DNA of 44,515 bases from Peptococcaceae bacterium UBA2264. GTDB taxonomy: Bacteria > Bacillota > Desulfitobacteriia > Desulfitobacteriales > Desulfitobacteriaceae. The position numbers and the translations under genes are program-made. The stretch spans positions 1-44,515 of the forward strand of contig DDXI01000169.1 in assembly GCA_002347475.1 (NCBI GenBank). Reading direction: 5' to 3'. Below are positions 23,472 to 32,434 of the stretch, in pieces (the first letter of the stretch is position 1; each line of letters starts with the position of its first letter). Under the pieces are notes generated by a model. The model did not search any database and was not told where the DNA came from. It saw nothing but the letters and a program-made list of their open reading frames with translations.

Positions 23472-24623
23472 GTGAAGAAATTACGTGTGCTTATTTTTTC
23501 AGCTACTTTTGGGGCTGGGCATGTCCGGGCTGCTGAAGCAATATTTGAAGCTATCCGGGCGCAGGAACCCAGCACGGAAATTATTCACTTGGATTTTGGA
23601 GAATTTCTGAATAAAACAATCAATAAAGTAATCAAGAACACTTATATTGAACTAATAAAGTATACTCCCAAACTGTGGGGCAAGTTTTATTACCGGACTT
23701 CCAAGATTTCTCCTGATTCCGTTTTCCAGCGTCTTCTTAATCGCTTGGGCAGACGCGACTTTTTGGAGTATATTCTCTCCTTGCAGCCGGATCTGATTAT
23801 TTGCACATATCCGACAGTAGCCGGAGTTCTGGCGCAATTACGCTCAGTACAGGCTTTGTCTATCCCTGTAGTGACAGTTGTTACCGATTATGCCATACAT
23901 AGTCAGTGGATACATGCCGGGGTGGATTTATATATTGTCGGTTGTCAGGATGTCTGCGATGGTCTGATTTCCAGGGGTATCGAAAAGAATCGTATCAAAG
24001 TTACCGGGATCCCGGTCAGTCCCAGATTCGAAATTCCCCTGGAACGGCACAGTCTTTATCAGAAATTCGACCTGGAAGCCGAACGCTTTACAGTGCTGGT
24101 TATGGGCGGAGCCTACGGAGTTTTGGGCGGGGCAAAATTGATAAGCAAAATAATTGCCGAATCCCAGGCTCGGATACAGGCTGTCATTGTCTGCGGCCGG
24201 GATGAGAAATTATTCAAATCCCTGGATCCTGTTATTGCAGAAGCTCGTATTCCTATCCGGCGTTTGGGCTATGTTCGTAATGTGGAGGAATTGATGACTG
24301 TGGCTGATGTGATAATCACCAAGGCTGGCGGCCTTACCGTCAGCGAAGCTCTGACCAAGAGGCTGCCTATGGTGATTTACAAGCCTATCCCCGGACAGGA
24401 GGAAGCCAATGCTTTTTTTGTCCAGAAAATCGGGGCCGGATTAGTTGCAGACAATAGTGATAATTTGGAGGAAATTATAACAAGGTTGATCAGTCAGCCC
24501 CAAGAGTTGAAAAGCATGTGCTTAGCAGCGGAGAAATCTTTTGCCGGACATTCTGCTGAACAGGCTGCAGATAATATTTTAAAGCTAATTGAGGAGCAAA
24601 AGATTGTGCAAAAGATTGGGTGA
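23472..24623 (+). CDS. GT28 / MGDG-synthase-family glycosyltransferase
   Basis: This protein of about 383 residues has an N-terminal MGDG_synth domain (GAGHVRAAEAIFEAI at about residue 14) and a C-terminal GT28 domain (VMGGAYG, KAGGLTVSEAL, IPGQEEANA). The family transfers UDP-sugars to diacylglycerol (UgtP) or to lipid II precursors (MurG), and this domain pairing favours a UgtP-like diacylglycerol glycosyltransferase at the inner leaflet. GGAGGG lies eight bases before GTG 23472; TTG 23469 is also possible. The deacetylase gene follows after 6 bp, so the pair is an operon. Confidence 0.88.
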   Translation: MKKLRVLIFSATFGAGHVRAAEAIFEAIRAQEPSTEIIHLDFGEFLNKTINKVIKNTYIELIKYTPKLWGKFYYRTSKISPDSVFQRLLNRLGRRDFLEYILSLQPDLIICTYPTVAGVLAQLRSVQALSIPVVTVVTDYAIHSQWIHAGVDLYIVGCQDVCDGLISRGIEKNRIKVTGIPVSPRFEIPLERHSLYQKFDLEAERFTVLVMGGAYGVLGGAKLISKIIAESQARIQAVIVCGRDEKLFKSLDPVIAEARIPIRRLGYVRNVEELMTVADVIITKAGGLTVSEALTKRLPMVIYKPIPGQEEANAFFVQKIGAGLVADNSDNLEEIITRLISQPQELKSMCLAAEKSFAGHSAEQAADNILKLIEEQKIVQKIG

Positions 24624-24629
24624 GAAAAT

Positions 24630-25883
24630 ATGGATGGGGTATTATTGATATTCATTTTGCTTGTCCTGGGAGCAGCTGCCTATACTGTTATTCCTGATCT
24701 GTTTTTGCATCGTTTAGGGATCGGCAGTTGGAAAAAACACTACAACGCCGGTGTTGCTTTGACCTTCGATGATGGTCCGGACTGGGAAATTACTCCGAAA
24801 ATTCTGGATGTTTTAGCTCAGAATAACGTTCAAGCCACATTTTTTGTAGTCGGAGCCCAGGCTGTAAAATTTCCTGAGCTGACCAAAGAAATTCTGGCCC
24901 GGGGTCATCAGATTGGCCTGCATTCCCAGAATCATCGCCATGCCTGGTTTTCATCTCCCAGGGTAACCTGGCGTGAATGGGAGGAAGCAAGTGCTGTTCT
25001 CGAAAAAATAACCGGCCGGCCTGTTGAATGGGTACGTCCTCCCTGGGGGACTTTTAATCTGGCAACCTGGTGGTGGATAAAAAAACACCGCAAACGGATT
25101 GTCTTATGGAATATTGAAGGTCATGATTGGCAGGCTAAACTGTCAGCTGCCGAGATTACCAGGCGTATTATCAGCAAAGCCAGAAACGGTGGAATCGTTG
25201 TTCTCCATGACAGCGGCGGTGAAGCAGGAGCTCCGCTGCATACTTTGCAGGCTTTGGAAAATATTTGTCAGGGTCTGGCGGCAAAAAAAAAGCTTGCTTT
25301 GGTTCCTTTGGAATTCCCTGAGTGGAGCGGCTTACGGAGATTGATTTTCAGTCTTTGGCAAAAATGGGAGCAACTTTTTGCCAAGGTTAATCATCTGGAA
25401 ATAATCGATGCTGCCAACATATATCGCCTGGCCAGGGCCAGATATAAAGGGCCTGAATTATATAGTGGCGACGGGCGGATATTAGCCAAAGAAGGAGATG
25501 TGGTCGGAGAATTACATATGGACAGTCTGCGTTTAAGCGGAAAGGGGACAGATATCCATACTATTGGCATCAAAGTCCTTAGGCAAGTACGAGAGTCTTT
25601 GCCCGATTTGGCTGCTTATATTAACGATAATCCTGCTTTTGCGGATATTCAGGTTTTTATGGGGACTTCCCTGTTAAACCGCGGGGTTAAAGGTTTGGGC
25701 TTTAACGTTCAGGAGGTTTCTCCGAGCTGGTTTAATCGGGGAATCGAGGCTCTGCAAAAGTTGAATTTGAGGATTTATCATCCCTCTGGAAAGGGAAACA
25801 ATCGTAAACTTAAGGAAGGGCGGCTCAAGATAGTTTGGATAAGCAGAGAAGAACTCCTGGGGCGCTGGCTGAAGGAAACTTGA
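24630..25883 (+). CDS. Polysaccharide deacetylase with C-terminal YkoP-like domain
   Basis: The 417-residue protein has an N-terminal hydrophobic segment and then a NodB-homology domain (about 45-215) with all five motifs: TFDDGP, HSQNH, RPPWG, WNIEGHDW and VVLHD. Metal-binding Asp/His/His and catalytic residues are present, so de-N-acetylation of a surface glycan is expected. The last ~170 residues form a separate domain like Bacillus YkoP. Coupling with the GT28 gene suggests that the pair builds and then deacetylates a glycolipid or wall glycan. That joint role is inference. Confidence 0.9.
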   Translation: MDGVLLIFILLVLGAAAYTVIPDLFLHRLGIGSWKKHYNAGVALTFDDGPDWEITPKILDVLAQNNVQATFFVVGAQAVKFPELTKEILARGHQIGLHSQNHRHAWFSSPRVTWREWEEASAVLEKITGRPVEWVRPPWGTFNLATWWWIKKHRKRIVLWNIEGHDWQAKLSAAEITRRIISKARNGGIVVLHDSGGEAGAPLHTLQALENICQGLAAKKKLALVPLEFPEWSGLRRLIFSLWQKWEQLFAKVNHLEIIDAANIYRLARARYKGPELYSGDGRILAKEGDVVGELHMDSLRLSGKGTDIHTIGIKVLRQVRESLPDLAAYINDNPAFADIQVFMGTSLLNRGVKGLGFNVQEVSPSWFNRGIEALQKLNLRIYHPSGKGNNRKLKEGRLKIVWISREELLGRWLKET

Positions 25884-26074
25884 TTTAAGGTACTGATTCT
25901 GGTAAAATAGTTCAGATTAATTGCCTGCAAAGCAAGGCTGTTTTTAATGTCTGTTATGTTTAGGTTCATATACTCAAGTGCTCGGTACAGTGCAGCGAAT
26001 GTCGCTTGTTGGGACCAGATAAGAATCTGCCTGCAGCCTTGCAAAATATAAGTGAAGTTTAAGGGGGAGCATGT

Positions 26075-27358
26075 ATGTCGGTTAATGTAGAGCAAATAGA
26101 TAAAAATGTGATCCAGATGGAAGTAACTGTTGAAGCGGATAAAGTAGCGATGGCGCTCGAACAGGCAGCTAAAACAATGGCTAACCAAGTTGATATTCCG
26201 GGATTCCGGAAGGGAAAAGCTCCGCGCAAGATGGTTGAAGCACACGTGGGAATCCAGGCTCTCTTGAATGAGGCTGTGGAGAAGTTATTGGGGCCGTCCT
26301 ATACGCAGGCAGTTGACGACAGCGGTATAGATCCTGTCGATCGCCCGGATATTGATATAGTTCAGCTGGAAGAAGGGAAAGACCTGATCTACAAGGCTAA
26401 GGTTACGGTTAAGCCGGAAGTTGTTTTAGGTGAATACAGAGGGATAACGGTCGAGAAGGAAGCGGCTGTAGTTGAAGATGCTGAAGTTGAGGAGGATCTC
26501 AAGAGCAAACAGGGTCAGCATGCTCTTCTGATTAACGTTGAGGAAGGCCCGGTAGCAGATGGAGATACGGTAACGATTGATTTTGAAGGTTTTGTGGACG
26601 GGGTAGCATTCGCCGGCGGTCAAGCAGAGGATCATGATCTGGTTATCGGATCCGGAAGTTTTATTCCCGGTTTTGAAGAACAGCTGATCGGTACTGAAAT
26701 CGGGCAGGATGCTGAAGTTAAGGTTCAGTTCCCGACGGAATATCACAGTGAAGATCTTGCCGGCAAAGATACCGTCTTTAAAGTAAAAGTCAAAAAGATC
26801 CAGCGTAAAGAACTTGCTGCCCTGGATGATGAATTTGCCAAGGATATCAGTGAGTTTGAAACACTGGACGAATTAAAGCAAGACATCCGCAGCAAACTGT
26901 TGGCAGCTGCAGAAGAACGTGCAGAAACTAAATATCGCAATGCTGTTATAGCCAAGATCGTGGATAATGCCAGTGTGGAAATTCCGTCTGTTATGATTGA
27001 CACCCGTTTGAATTCCATGGTGCAGGATTTCAGCCGTAATTTGTCTTACCAGGGCATATCCCTGGAGCAGTATTTCCAGTACACAAATTCCTGTGAAGAG
27101 GATATGAAAGAACATTTCCGGACTCAGGCTGCCGAAGGAGTAAAGACAGAACTTGTTGTGGAAGCTATTGCAAAAGCGGAAGGTATTTCGGCCACTGATG
27201 AAGAATTAGATAAAGAGCTGGAGAAAATGGCTCAGACTTACAATCAGAGACTGGAGGTCATGAAGAAAAGCCTGGAGTCACGGGGAGAACTGGAGTTTAT
27301 GAGAAATGGTTTGGCTCACAAGAAAACAGTCGATTATCTGCTGGAACAAAACATCTGA
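26075..27358 (+). CDS. tig: Trigger factor
   Basis: The 427-residue ribosome-associated chaperone and peptidyl-prolyl isomerase has the N-terminal ribosome-binding motif (GFRKGKAPRKMVE, about 45), the FKBP domain (DGDTVTIDFEGFVDG to about 245) and the helical C-terminal arms. AAGGGGGAGC precedes the ATG. It is the first gene of the tig-clpX-lon-engB stretch. The 190-bp gap before it holds a 9-bp inverted repeat (GCAAGGCTG 25932-25940, CAGCCTTGC 26034-26042). Confidence 0.97.
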   Translation: MSVNVEQIDKNVIQMEVTVEADKVAMALEQAAKTMANQVDIPGFRKGKAPRKMVEAHVGIQALLNEAVEKLLGPSYTQAVDDSGIDPVDRPDIDIVQLEEGKDLIYKAKVTVKPEVVLGEYRGITVEKEAAVVEDAEVEEDLKSKQGQHALLINVEEGPVADGDTVTIDFEGFVDGVAFAGGQAEDHDLVIGSGSFIPGFEEQLIGTEIGQDAEVKVQFPTEYHSEDLAGKDTVFKVKVKKIQRKELAALDDEFAKDISEFETLDELKQDIRSKLLAAAEERAETKYRNAVIAKIVDNASVEIPSVMIDTRLNSMVQDFSRNLSYQGISLEQYFQYTNSCEEDMKEHFRTQAAEGVKTELVVEAIAKAEGISATDEELDKELEKMAQTYNQRLEVMKKSLESRGELEFMRNGLAHKKTVDYLLEQNI

Positions 27359-27399
27359 GGAATGTTGTGCGGGAAATTCTGAGATAAAGGGGTGAGAGA

Positions 27400-28665
27400 A
27401 TGGCAAAGCATAACGATGAAAAAAATCAGCTTAAGTGCTCTTTTTGCGGTAAAACTCAGGAACAAGTCAAAAAACTTGTAGCTGGTCCAGGAGTTTATAT
27501 CTGTGATGAATGCATCGAGTTGTGTAACGAAATTATTGAGGAAGAGCTTAGTGAAGATTTGGGAATTGAATTTGGCGATATTCCCAAACCTAAGGAAATA
27601 AGAACTATACTGGATCAGTATGTCATAGGCCAGGAACAAGCTAAAAAGACATTATCTGTGGCAGTATACAATCATTACAAACGGATTAACCTGGGAATGA
27701 AAATAGATGATGTTGAATTACAGAAATCAAACATCATTATGTTGGGCCCGACAGGATCGGGAAAAACACTGCTTGCCTCTACTTTAGCCAAAGTTCTCAA
27801 TGTTCCTTTTGCCATTGCTGATGCTACTTCCTTGACTGAAGCGGGTTATGTCGGCGAAGATGTGGAAAATATTCTCCTGAAGCTGATTCAGGCGGCAGAC
27901 TATGATGTGGAAAAAGCTGAAAAAGGCATTGTCTATATCGATGAAATTGACAAGATTGCCCGCAAATCTGAAAATCCTTCCATCACCCGGGACGTCTCCG
28001 GAGAAGGTGTGCAGCAGGCTTTACTGAAGATTCTGGAAGGTACGGTTGCCAGTGTTCCTCCTCAGGGAGGACGTAAACACCCCCATCAGGAATTCATTCA
28101 GCTTGATACTACCAATATTCTGTTCATTGTCGGCGGGGCTTTTGACGGTATAGAAAAAATCATCCAAAACCGCACCGGTAAAAAGGTTATGGGTTTTGGG
28201 GCCGAAATCCAAAAGAAAAGTGATACTGATATCGGTCAGATCCTCAAGGAAATTTTGCCAGGTGATCTTCTCAAATTTGGTTTGATTCCGGAGTTTGTGG
28301 GCAGATTGCCGGTAATTGTCACTTTAGATGCTCTGGATGAAGACGCCCTGATTCGTATTTTGACTGAACCCAAGAATGCCTTGGTGAAACAATACCAAAA
28401 ACTCTTTGAATTAGATGGCATAAATTTGGAATTTAAGGAAGATGCCCTGGCGGCAATCGCCAAGGAAGCTATCCGGCGCAATACAGGGGCTCGCGGTCTG
28501 CGTTCTATTGTAGAAGATATCCTGCTCAATGTCATGTATGATCTGCCTTCCCGGACGGATGTTACCAAATGTTATATTACGCAGGATGTTGTCATGAAGA
28601 AAGAAGAACCTTTGCTGATGACCGCTGAAAAGGTCAAAAAAAGTAAAAAAGAAGAATCAGCCTAA
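27400..28665 (+). CDS. clpX: ATP-dependent Clp protease ATP-binding subunit ClpX
   Basis: The 421-residue AAA+ unfoldase has the N-terminal zinc-binding domain (CSFCGKT...CDEC), Walker A (GPTGSGKT, about residue 117), Walker B (VYIDEIDK) and the ClpP-docking IGF-type loop region (about 270, MGFGAE). It unfolds tagged proteins for ClpP. The usual clpP gene between tig and clpX is absent (41-bp gap), so ClpP must be encoded elsewhere. Confidence 0.97.
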   Translation: MAKHNDEKNQLKCSFCGKTQEQVKKLVAGPGVYICDECIELCNEIIEEELSEDLGIEFGDIPKPKEIRTILDQYVIGQEQAKKTLSVAVYNHYKRINLGMKIDDVELQKSNIIMLGPTGSGKTLLASTLAKVLNVPFAIADATSLTEAGYVGEDVENILLKLIQAADYDVEKAEKGIVYIDEIDKIARKSENPSITRDVSGEGVQQALLKILEGTVASVPPQGGRKHPHQEFIQLDTTNILFIVGGAFDGIEKIIQNRTGKKVMGFGAEIQKKSDTDIGQILKEILPGDLLKFGLIPEFVGRLPVIVTLDALDEDALIRILTEPKNALVKQYQKLFELDGINLEFKEDALAAIAKEAIRRNTGARGLRSIVEDILLNVMYDLPSRTDVTKCYITQDVVMKKEEPLLMTAEKVKKSKKEESA

Positions 28666-28678
28666 AACCGGATGCCCG

Positions 28679-28730
28679 GAGATGTCCCGAAAGTATGAAC
28701 TGGAAACAGTTGAGGGACATCTCTTTTTTT
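28679..28730 (+). terminator. Strong terminator after clpX
   Basis: A perfect 10-pair stem (GAGATGTCCC 28679-28688 with GGGACATCTC 28714-28723) is followed by T7. It separates tig-clpX from lon. Confidence 0.92.
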
Positions 28731-28777
28731 GTTGAGATAGAAGAAGAAGGACCCGGCTGGCAGGAAGACTGGGGAAT

Positions 28778-28807
28778 TTGCTTGAGCAGGGTGAAACATG
28801 GTAAAAT
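28778..28807 (+). promoter_or_regulatory. Candidate lon promoter
   Basis: TTGCTT (28778-28783), an 18-base spacer and TAAAAT (28802-28807). It predicts a leader of about 165 bases before lon. No CIRCE or CtsR heptad repeat is seen. Confidence 0.45.
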
Positions 28808-28873
28808 AACTGTTGTATTCTTCAGTTGCCGGATCAGCAATCAGAACAGCCAATGAAATAGTATTCAGCGGAC

Positions 28874-28900
28874 AAAGGCACACTGATCTGGTGTGTTTTT
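28874..28900 (+). promoter_or_regulatory. Attenuator-like hairpin in the lon leader
   Basis: AAAGGCACAC (28874-28883) pairs with GTGTGTTTTT (28891-28900, two G-U pairs). The 3' arm is itself a T-run, giving a terminator-like shape within the lon 5' untranslated region. Confidence 0.45.
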
Positions 28901-28978
28901 GTATCTGGTATGGATTGTAACCAAGTATCAGGTATTAGGTATTAATGCTGAAGAACGAATATTGAGGAGGTATTTTCC

Positions 28979-31408
28979 GTGGACAAAGACCTTAACTTGC
29001 CGCTGCTGCCATTACGGGGCATTCTTGTTTTCCCGCATATGGTGAGCCATTTGGATGTGGGACGGGAACGTTCCATGGCTGCTATTGAGGAAGCCATGTT
29101 GGGGGACAGGAAAGTTCTTTTGGCTTCCCAGGTAGAGACGGAAATCGATTCTCCGACCCAGGAAGATATTTACTCAATTGGGACTGTTGCCGTAATTAAA
29201 CAACTACTGAAACTCCCTGGTGGCACTATGCGGGTCTTGATAGAGGGCCTATACCGGGGGACTATACTGGGATATATAAGTGAGGATCCCTTTTTTACCG
29301 TGGCAGTTGAGGAACACCAGGATGCTGACAAAGAACGGACGCTTGATCTGGAAGCATTGACACGCGGTGTAATGCATCAGTTTGAGGAATATGCCAAATT
29401 AAGCAAGAAGATCCCGAGTGAAACTCTGGCCACAGTATTAGCAATCGAAGAGCCAGGGCGTCTGGCTGATATTGTGGCCTCCCACCTGAACCTGAAGATC
29501 CATGAAAAACAGCTTATCCTTGAAGCAATTGATATTGAACAGCGTTTGGAACAACTCACCGAGTTTATTATGCGGGAGATCGAGATTCAGGAATTGGAAC
29601 GGCGCATTGGTTTACGTGTGCGCAAACAAATGGAAAAGGCCCAGAAAGAATACTATTTACGGGAACAAATAAAAGCTATCCAAAAAGAATTGGGAGAAAA
29701 AAATGAACAACAGACCGAGGCCGACGAATATAGGGATAAGTTAGCTAAAATAAAATTATCCAAGGAAATAGAACAAAAGGTCATAAAAGAAATTGAACGT
29801 CTGGAAAAGATGCCCCCCTCCTCGGCGGAAGGAACTGTTGTCCGGACTTATCTGGATTGGCTGCTGGCTTTGCCCTGGGGTAAGACGACCCGGGACAAGC
29901 TCGATCTGAATAAAGCAGAAGAGATATTAAATGCCGATCATTATGGTCTTGATAAGGTCAAAGAGCGGATTTTGGAGTTTCTGGCTATCCGCAAGCTTAA
30001 TCCAAAGATGAAAAGTCCTATCCTTTGTTTTGTAGGCCCGCCGGGAGTTGGGAAAACCTCTCTGGCAAAATCTATTGCCAGAGCTTTGGACCGAAAATTT
30101 GTACGCATGTCTTTGGGCGGAGTGCGGGATGAAGCCGAGATTCGCGGCCATCGGCGGACCTATATAGGGGCCTTGCCCGGGCGGGTAATTCAGGGAATGC
30201 GTACAGCTGGAAGCCGCAACCCGGTGTTCCTGTTTGATGAAATTGATAAAATCACCTCTGACTTCCGGGGTGATCCGGCGTCGGCTTTATTGGAGGTCCT
30301 CGACCCGGAACAGAACAACACTTTTACAGATCATTATCTGGAAGTTCCTTTTGATTTATCCCAAACCTTGTTTATTATGACTGCCAATTCCCTGCATACG
30401 GTAGCAAGGCCCTTGCTGGATCGTATGGAGGTTATCACCTTAAGCGGTTATACTGAGGATGAAAAGGTCAATATCGCTAAACGTTTTCTGGTTCCCAAAC
30501 AACTCAAGGCTCATGGCCTGAGCGAGGAAGTCCTGACAATTGAGGAAGATATTTTGCTTAAATTGGTACAGGGCTATACCAGGGAATCCGGTGTGCGCAA
30601 TCTGGAAAGGGAAGTAGCAGCTATCTGTCGTAAAGTAGCTACCCGCTGGATCAAAAAAGCCTGGACACCTCATCAGCTTAATGAGGAAGATCTGGAGTCC
30701 CTCCTGGGGGCGGTGCGCTATCGTATCAAAACAGCGGAGAAGAGTCCGGAGATCGGAGCTGTCAATGGTTTAGCCTATACTGAGGTAGGCGGAGATATTT
30801 TGACTATTGAAGTGACGCCCTTGCCTGGTAAGGGAAATTTGATTCTGACAGGCAAATTAGGTGAGGTCATGAAAGAATCAGCTCAAGCGGGGCTGACCTT
30901 TGTCCGGGCTCACGCCTTTGAACTGGGAATAACTGAGGATTTCTACGATAAAACAGATCTTCATATCCATGTACCCGAAGGGGCAATTCCCAAAGACGGA
31001 CCTTCGGCGGGAATCACCATGGCGACAGCGATTGCCTCGGCTTTAGCAAAACGGGCGGTGCGGACTGATTTGGCGATGACCGGTGAGATTACCCTGCGGG
31101 GCAATGTTTTGCCTATTGGCGGCTTGAAGGAGAAGGTTCTGGCAGCTCACCGGGCCGGCATCAAGGTTGTTATCCTGCCCGAGAAAAACCGCAAGGATCT
31201 GGAAGAAATCCCGCTGCCGATACGCCAGGTTATGGAATTTCACCTGGTCAACAGGATGGAAGAAGTCCTGGAGTTGGCTCTCTTGCCGGTAGCTGCGGCG
31301 GCGGACGGCCGGGAAAAAGTAGTCATTCAGAATGTTCTGTCTTCGAAGGGTATGCCGTTGAATGAACCACGCCCCGAAGAACATCCCATATCCAGTCCGA
31401 TGGTCTGA
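28979..31408 (+). CDS. lon: ATP-dependent protease Lon
   Basis: The 809-residue LonA has the N-terminal substrate domain (about 8-205), the AAA+ module with Walker A (GPPGVGKTS, about 354) and Walker B (FLFDEIDK), and the C-terminal protease domain with catalytic Ser near 675 (PKDGPSAG) and Lys near 717 (GGLKEKVLAA). It degrades damaged and regulatory proteins in the cytoplasm. It starts at GTG eight bases after GAGGAGGT and has its own promoter and leader. Confidence 0.97.
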   Translation: MDKDLNLPLLPLRGILVFPHMVSHLDVGRERSMAAIEEAMLGDRKVLLASQVETEIDSPTQEDIYSIGTVAVIKQLLKLPGGTMRVLIEGLYRGTILGYISEDPFFTVAVEEHQDADKERTLDLEALTRGVMHQFEEYAKLSKKIPSETLATVLAIEEPGRLADIVASHLNLKIHEKQLILEAIDIEQRLEQLTEFIMREIEIQELERRIGLRVRKQMEKAQKEYYLREQIKAIQKELGEKNEQQTEADEYRDKLAKIKLSKEIEQKVIKEIERLEKMPPSSAEGTVVRTYLDWLLALPWGKTTRDKLDLNKAEEILNADHYGLDKVKERILEFLAIRKLNPKMKSPILCFVGPPGVGKTSLAKSIARALDRKFVRMSLGGVRDEAEIRGHRRTYIGALPGRVIQGMRTAGSRNPVFLFDEIDKITSDFRGDPASALLEVLDPEQNNTFTDHYLEVPFDLSQTLFIMTANSLHTVARPLLDRMEVITLSGYTEDEKVNIAKRFLVPKQLKAHGLSEEVLTIEEDILLKLVQGYTRESGVRNLEREVAAICRKVATRWIKKAWTPHQLNEEDLESLLGAVRYRIKTAEKSPEIGAVNGLAYTEVGGDILTIEVTPLPGKGNLILTGKLGEVMKESAQAGLTFVRAHAFELGITEDFYDKTDLHIHVPEGAIPKDGPSAGITMATAIASALAKRAVRTDLAMTGEITLRGNVLPIGGLKEKVLAAHRAGIKVVILPEKNRKDLEEIPLPIRQVMEFHLVNRMEEVLELALLPVAAAADGREKVVIQNVLSSKGMPLNEPRPEEHPISSPMV

Positions 31409-31419
31409 TTTATCAGGAA

Positions 31420-31455
31420 CAGGAGGCTCGTTGCTGCTCGGCAGCGGGCCTCCTG
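31420..31455 (+). other. Long hairpin between lon and engB, no T-run
   Basis: CAGGAGGC (31420-31427) pairs with GCCTCCTG (31448-31455), with an inner GCTGC/GCAGC stem. No U-tract follows, so it may be an RNA-processing or stability element or a weak terminator. Confidence 0.4.
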
Positions 31456-31484
31456 CACCAGTTTAAGTGAGGAGAAGGGGAATA

Positions 31485-32075
31485 ATGATCATCAAGACGG
31501 CCGAATATATCGCTTCCGCAGTTAAACCGGCCCAGTATCCGTTGGATAACAGTCCGGAGATAGCTATGGCCGGGCGCTCAAATGTGGGGAAGTCCTCCCT
31601 GATTAACCGTTTTTTGGGCCGCCGCAATCTGGCCCGAACCGGGGGAACTCCCGGCAAGACCCAGACTCTGAATTTTTATTTAATTAATGAGGCCTGGTAT
31701 TTTGTCGATCTGCCGGGCTATGGTTATGCCAAAGTCGCCAAAGAAGTTAAAAACCAGTGGGGAAAAATGATGCAGGATTATTTGGGTCACCGGGAAAACC
31801 TGCTGGCGGTTATCCAAATTGTGGATATGCGGCACCCGCCGAGTACGGAGGACCAGGAAATGCAGGGCTGGCTGCGCCAAAAGGGAATTCCTGTTTTGGT
31901 GGTGGCTACCAAAGCTGATAAAGTGCCTCGGGGCAAATGGCCTCAGCATCTGAAGATAATTGCTCAGGCTTTAAATATTGACGATTGGCAGATGATCCTG
32001 CCTTTTTCGGCGGAGACAGGGCTGGGCAGGGAAGAACTACATGAAGCAGTCGAGCAAATTTTAGCTGGTTTTTGA
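31485..32075 (+). CDS. engB: Ribosome biogenesis GTPase EngB (YsxC/YihA)
   Basis: This 196-residue GTPase has G1 GRSNVGKSS (about 29), G3 DLPGYGYAKV, G4 TKAD and G5 (SAETG) motifs. It acts in 50S subunit assembly. A longer frame starts at 31467, but GGAGAAGGGG before the ATG at 31485 marks the likely start. Its stop codon lies inside the -35 box of the valS promoter. Confidence 0.95.
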   Translation: MIIKTAEYIASAVKPAQYPLDNSPEIAMAGRSNVGKSSLINRFLGRRNLARTGGTPGKTQTLNFYLINEAWYFVDLPGYGYAKVAKEVKNQWGKMMQDYLGHRENLLAVIQIVDMRHPPSTEDQEMQGWLRQKGIPVLVVATKADKVPRGKWPQHLKIIAQALNIDDWQMILPFSAETGLGREELHEAVEQILAGF

Positions 32076-32100
32076 CATTGTTCCTTCTGCTGGGTATAAT
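32072..32100 (+). promoter_or_regulatory. Consensus sigma-A promoter of the valS T-box transcript
   Basis: A perfect TTGACA (32072-32077), a 17-base spacer and a perfect TATAAT (32095-32100). The -35 overlaps the engB stop codon. Confidence 0.9.
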
Positions 32101-32106
32101 ACTTTT

Positions 32107-32381
32107 AATCGGAAACTAAATTCTGAATTTATACGCTAAACCCAATGATCATGAGGAATAGTTGTAAGGCACTGCCCAGAGAGAAAGACTGATGCGCTGA
32201 AAGGTCTTTCCGGTTGCCAACTAGGGTCGCAGGGGAGGGGCAGAGGGGAAGAGAGTACTCTCTGACGGCAAAACACGTTACGTTTGTTACAGTGTCGGTG
32301 AGCAAGGAATTTTAAGTTTGCATTTACCGAAATAAAGGTGGTACCGCGGAGTCTTTCGCCCTTTGGTGGCGAAAGACTTTT
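32107..32381 (+). promoter_or_regulatory. T-box leader controlling valS
   Basis: A stem I region (about 32140-32235, with AGAGAGAAAGACTG and GCTGAAAGG motifs) precedes the T-box itself, TGGTACCGCG (32339-32348). Its UGGU can pair with the ACCA end of uncharged tRNA-Val. A 10-pair terminator follows (32351-32360 with 32368-32377, then T4). GTC at 32226-32228 is a possible Val specifier; its assignment is tentative. Uncharged tRNA-Val should allow read-through into valS. Confidence 0.93.
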
Positions 32382-32434
32382 ATTGTGTTATCAGGATGAA
32401 AAGCAGGAGCAAGGGATGAAAGGAGTATCAGGAT

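Noticed and set aside
25932..26042. 9-bp inverted repeat before tig as a possible riboswitch
   Set aside because: Arms are about 90 bases apart with no further structure, terminator or known motif.
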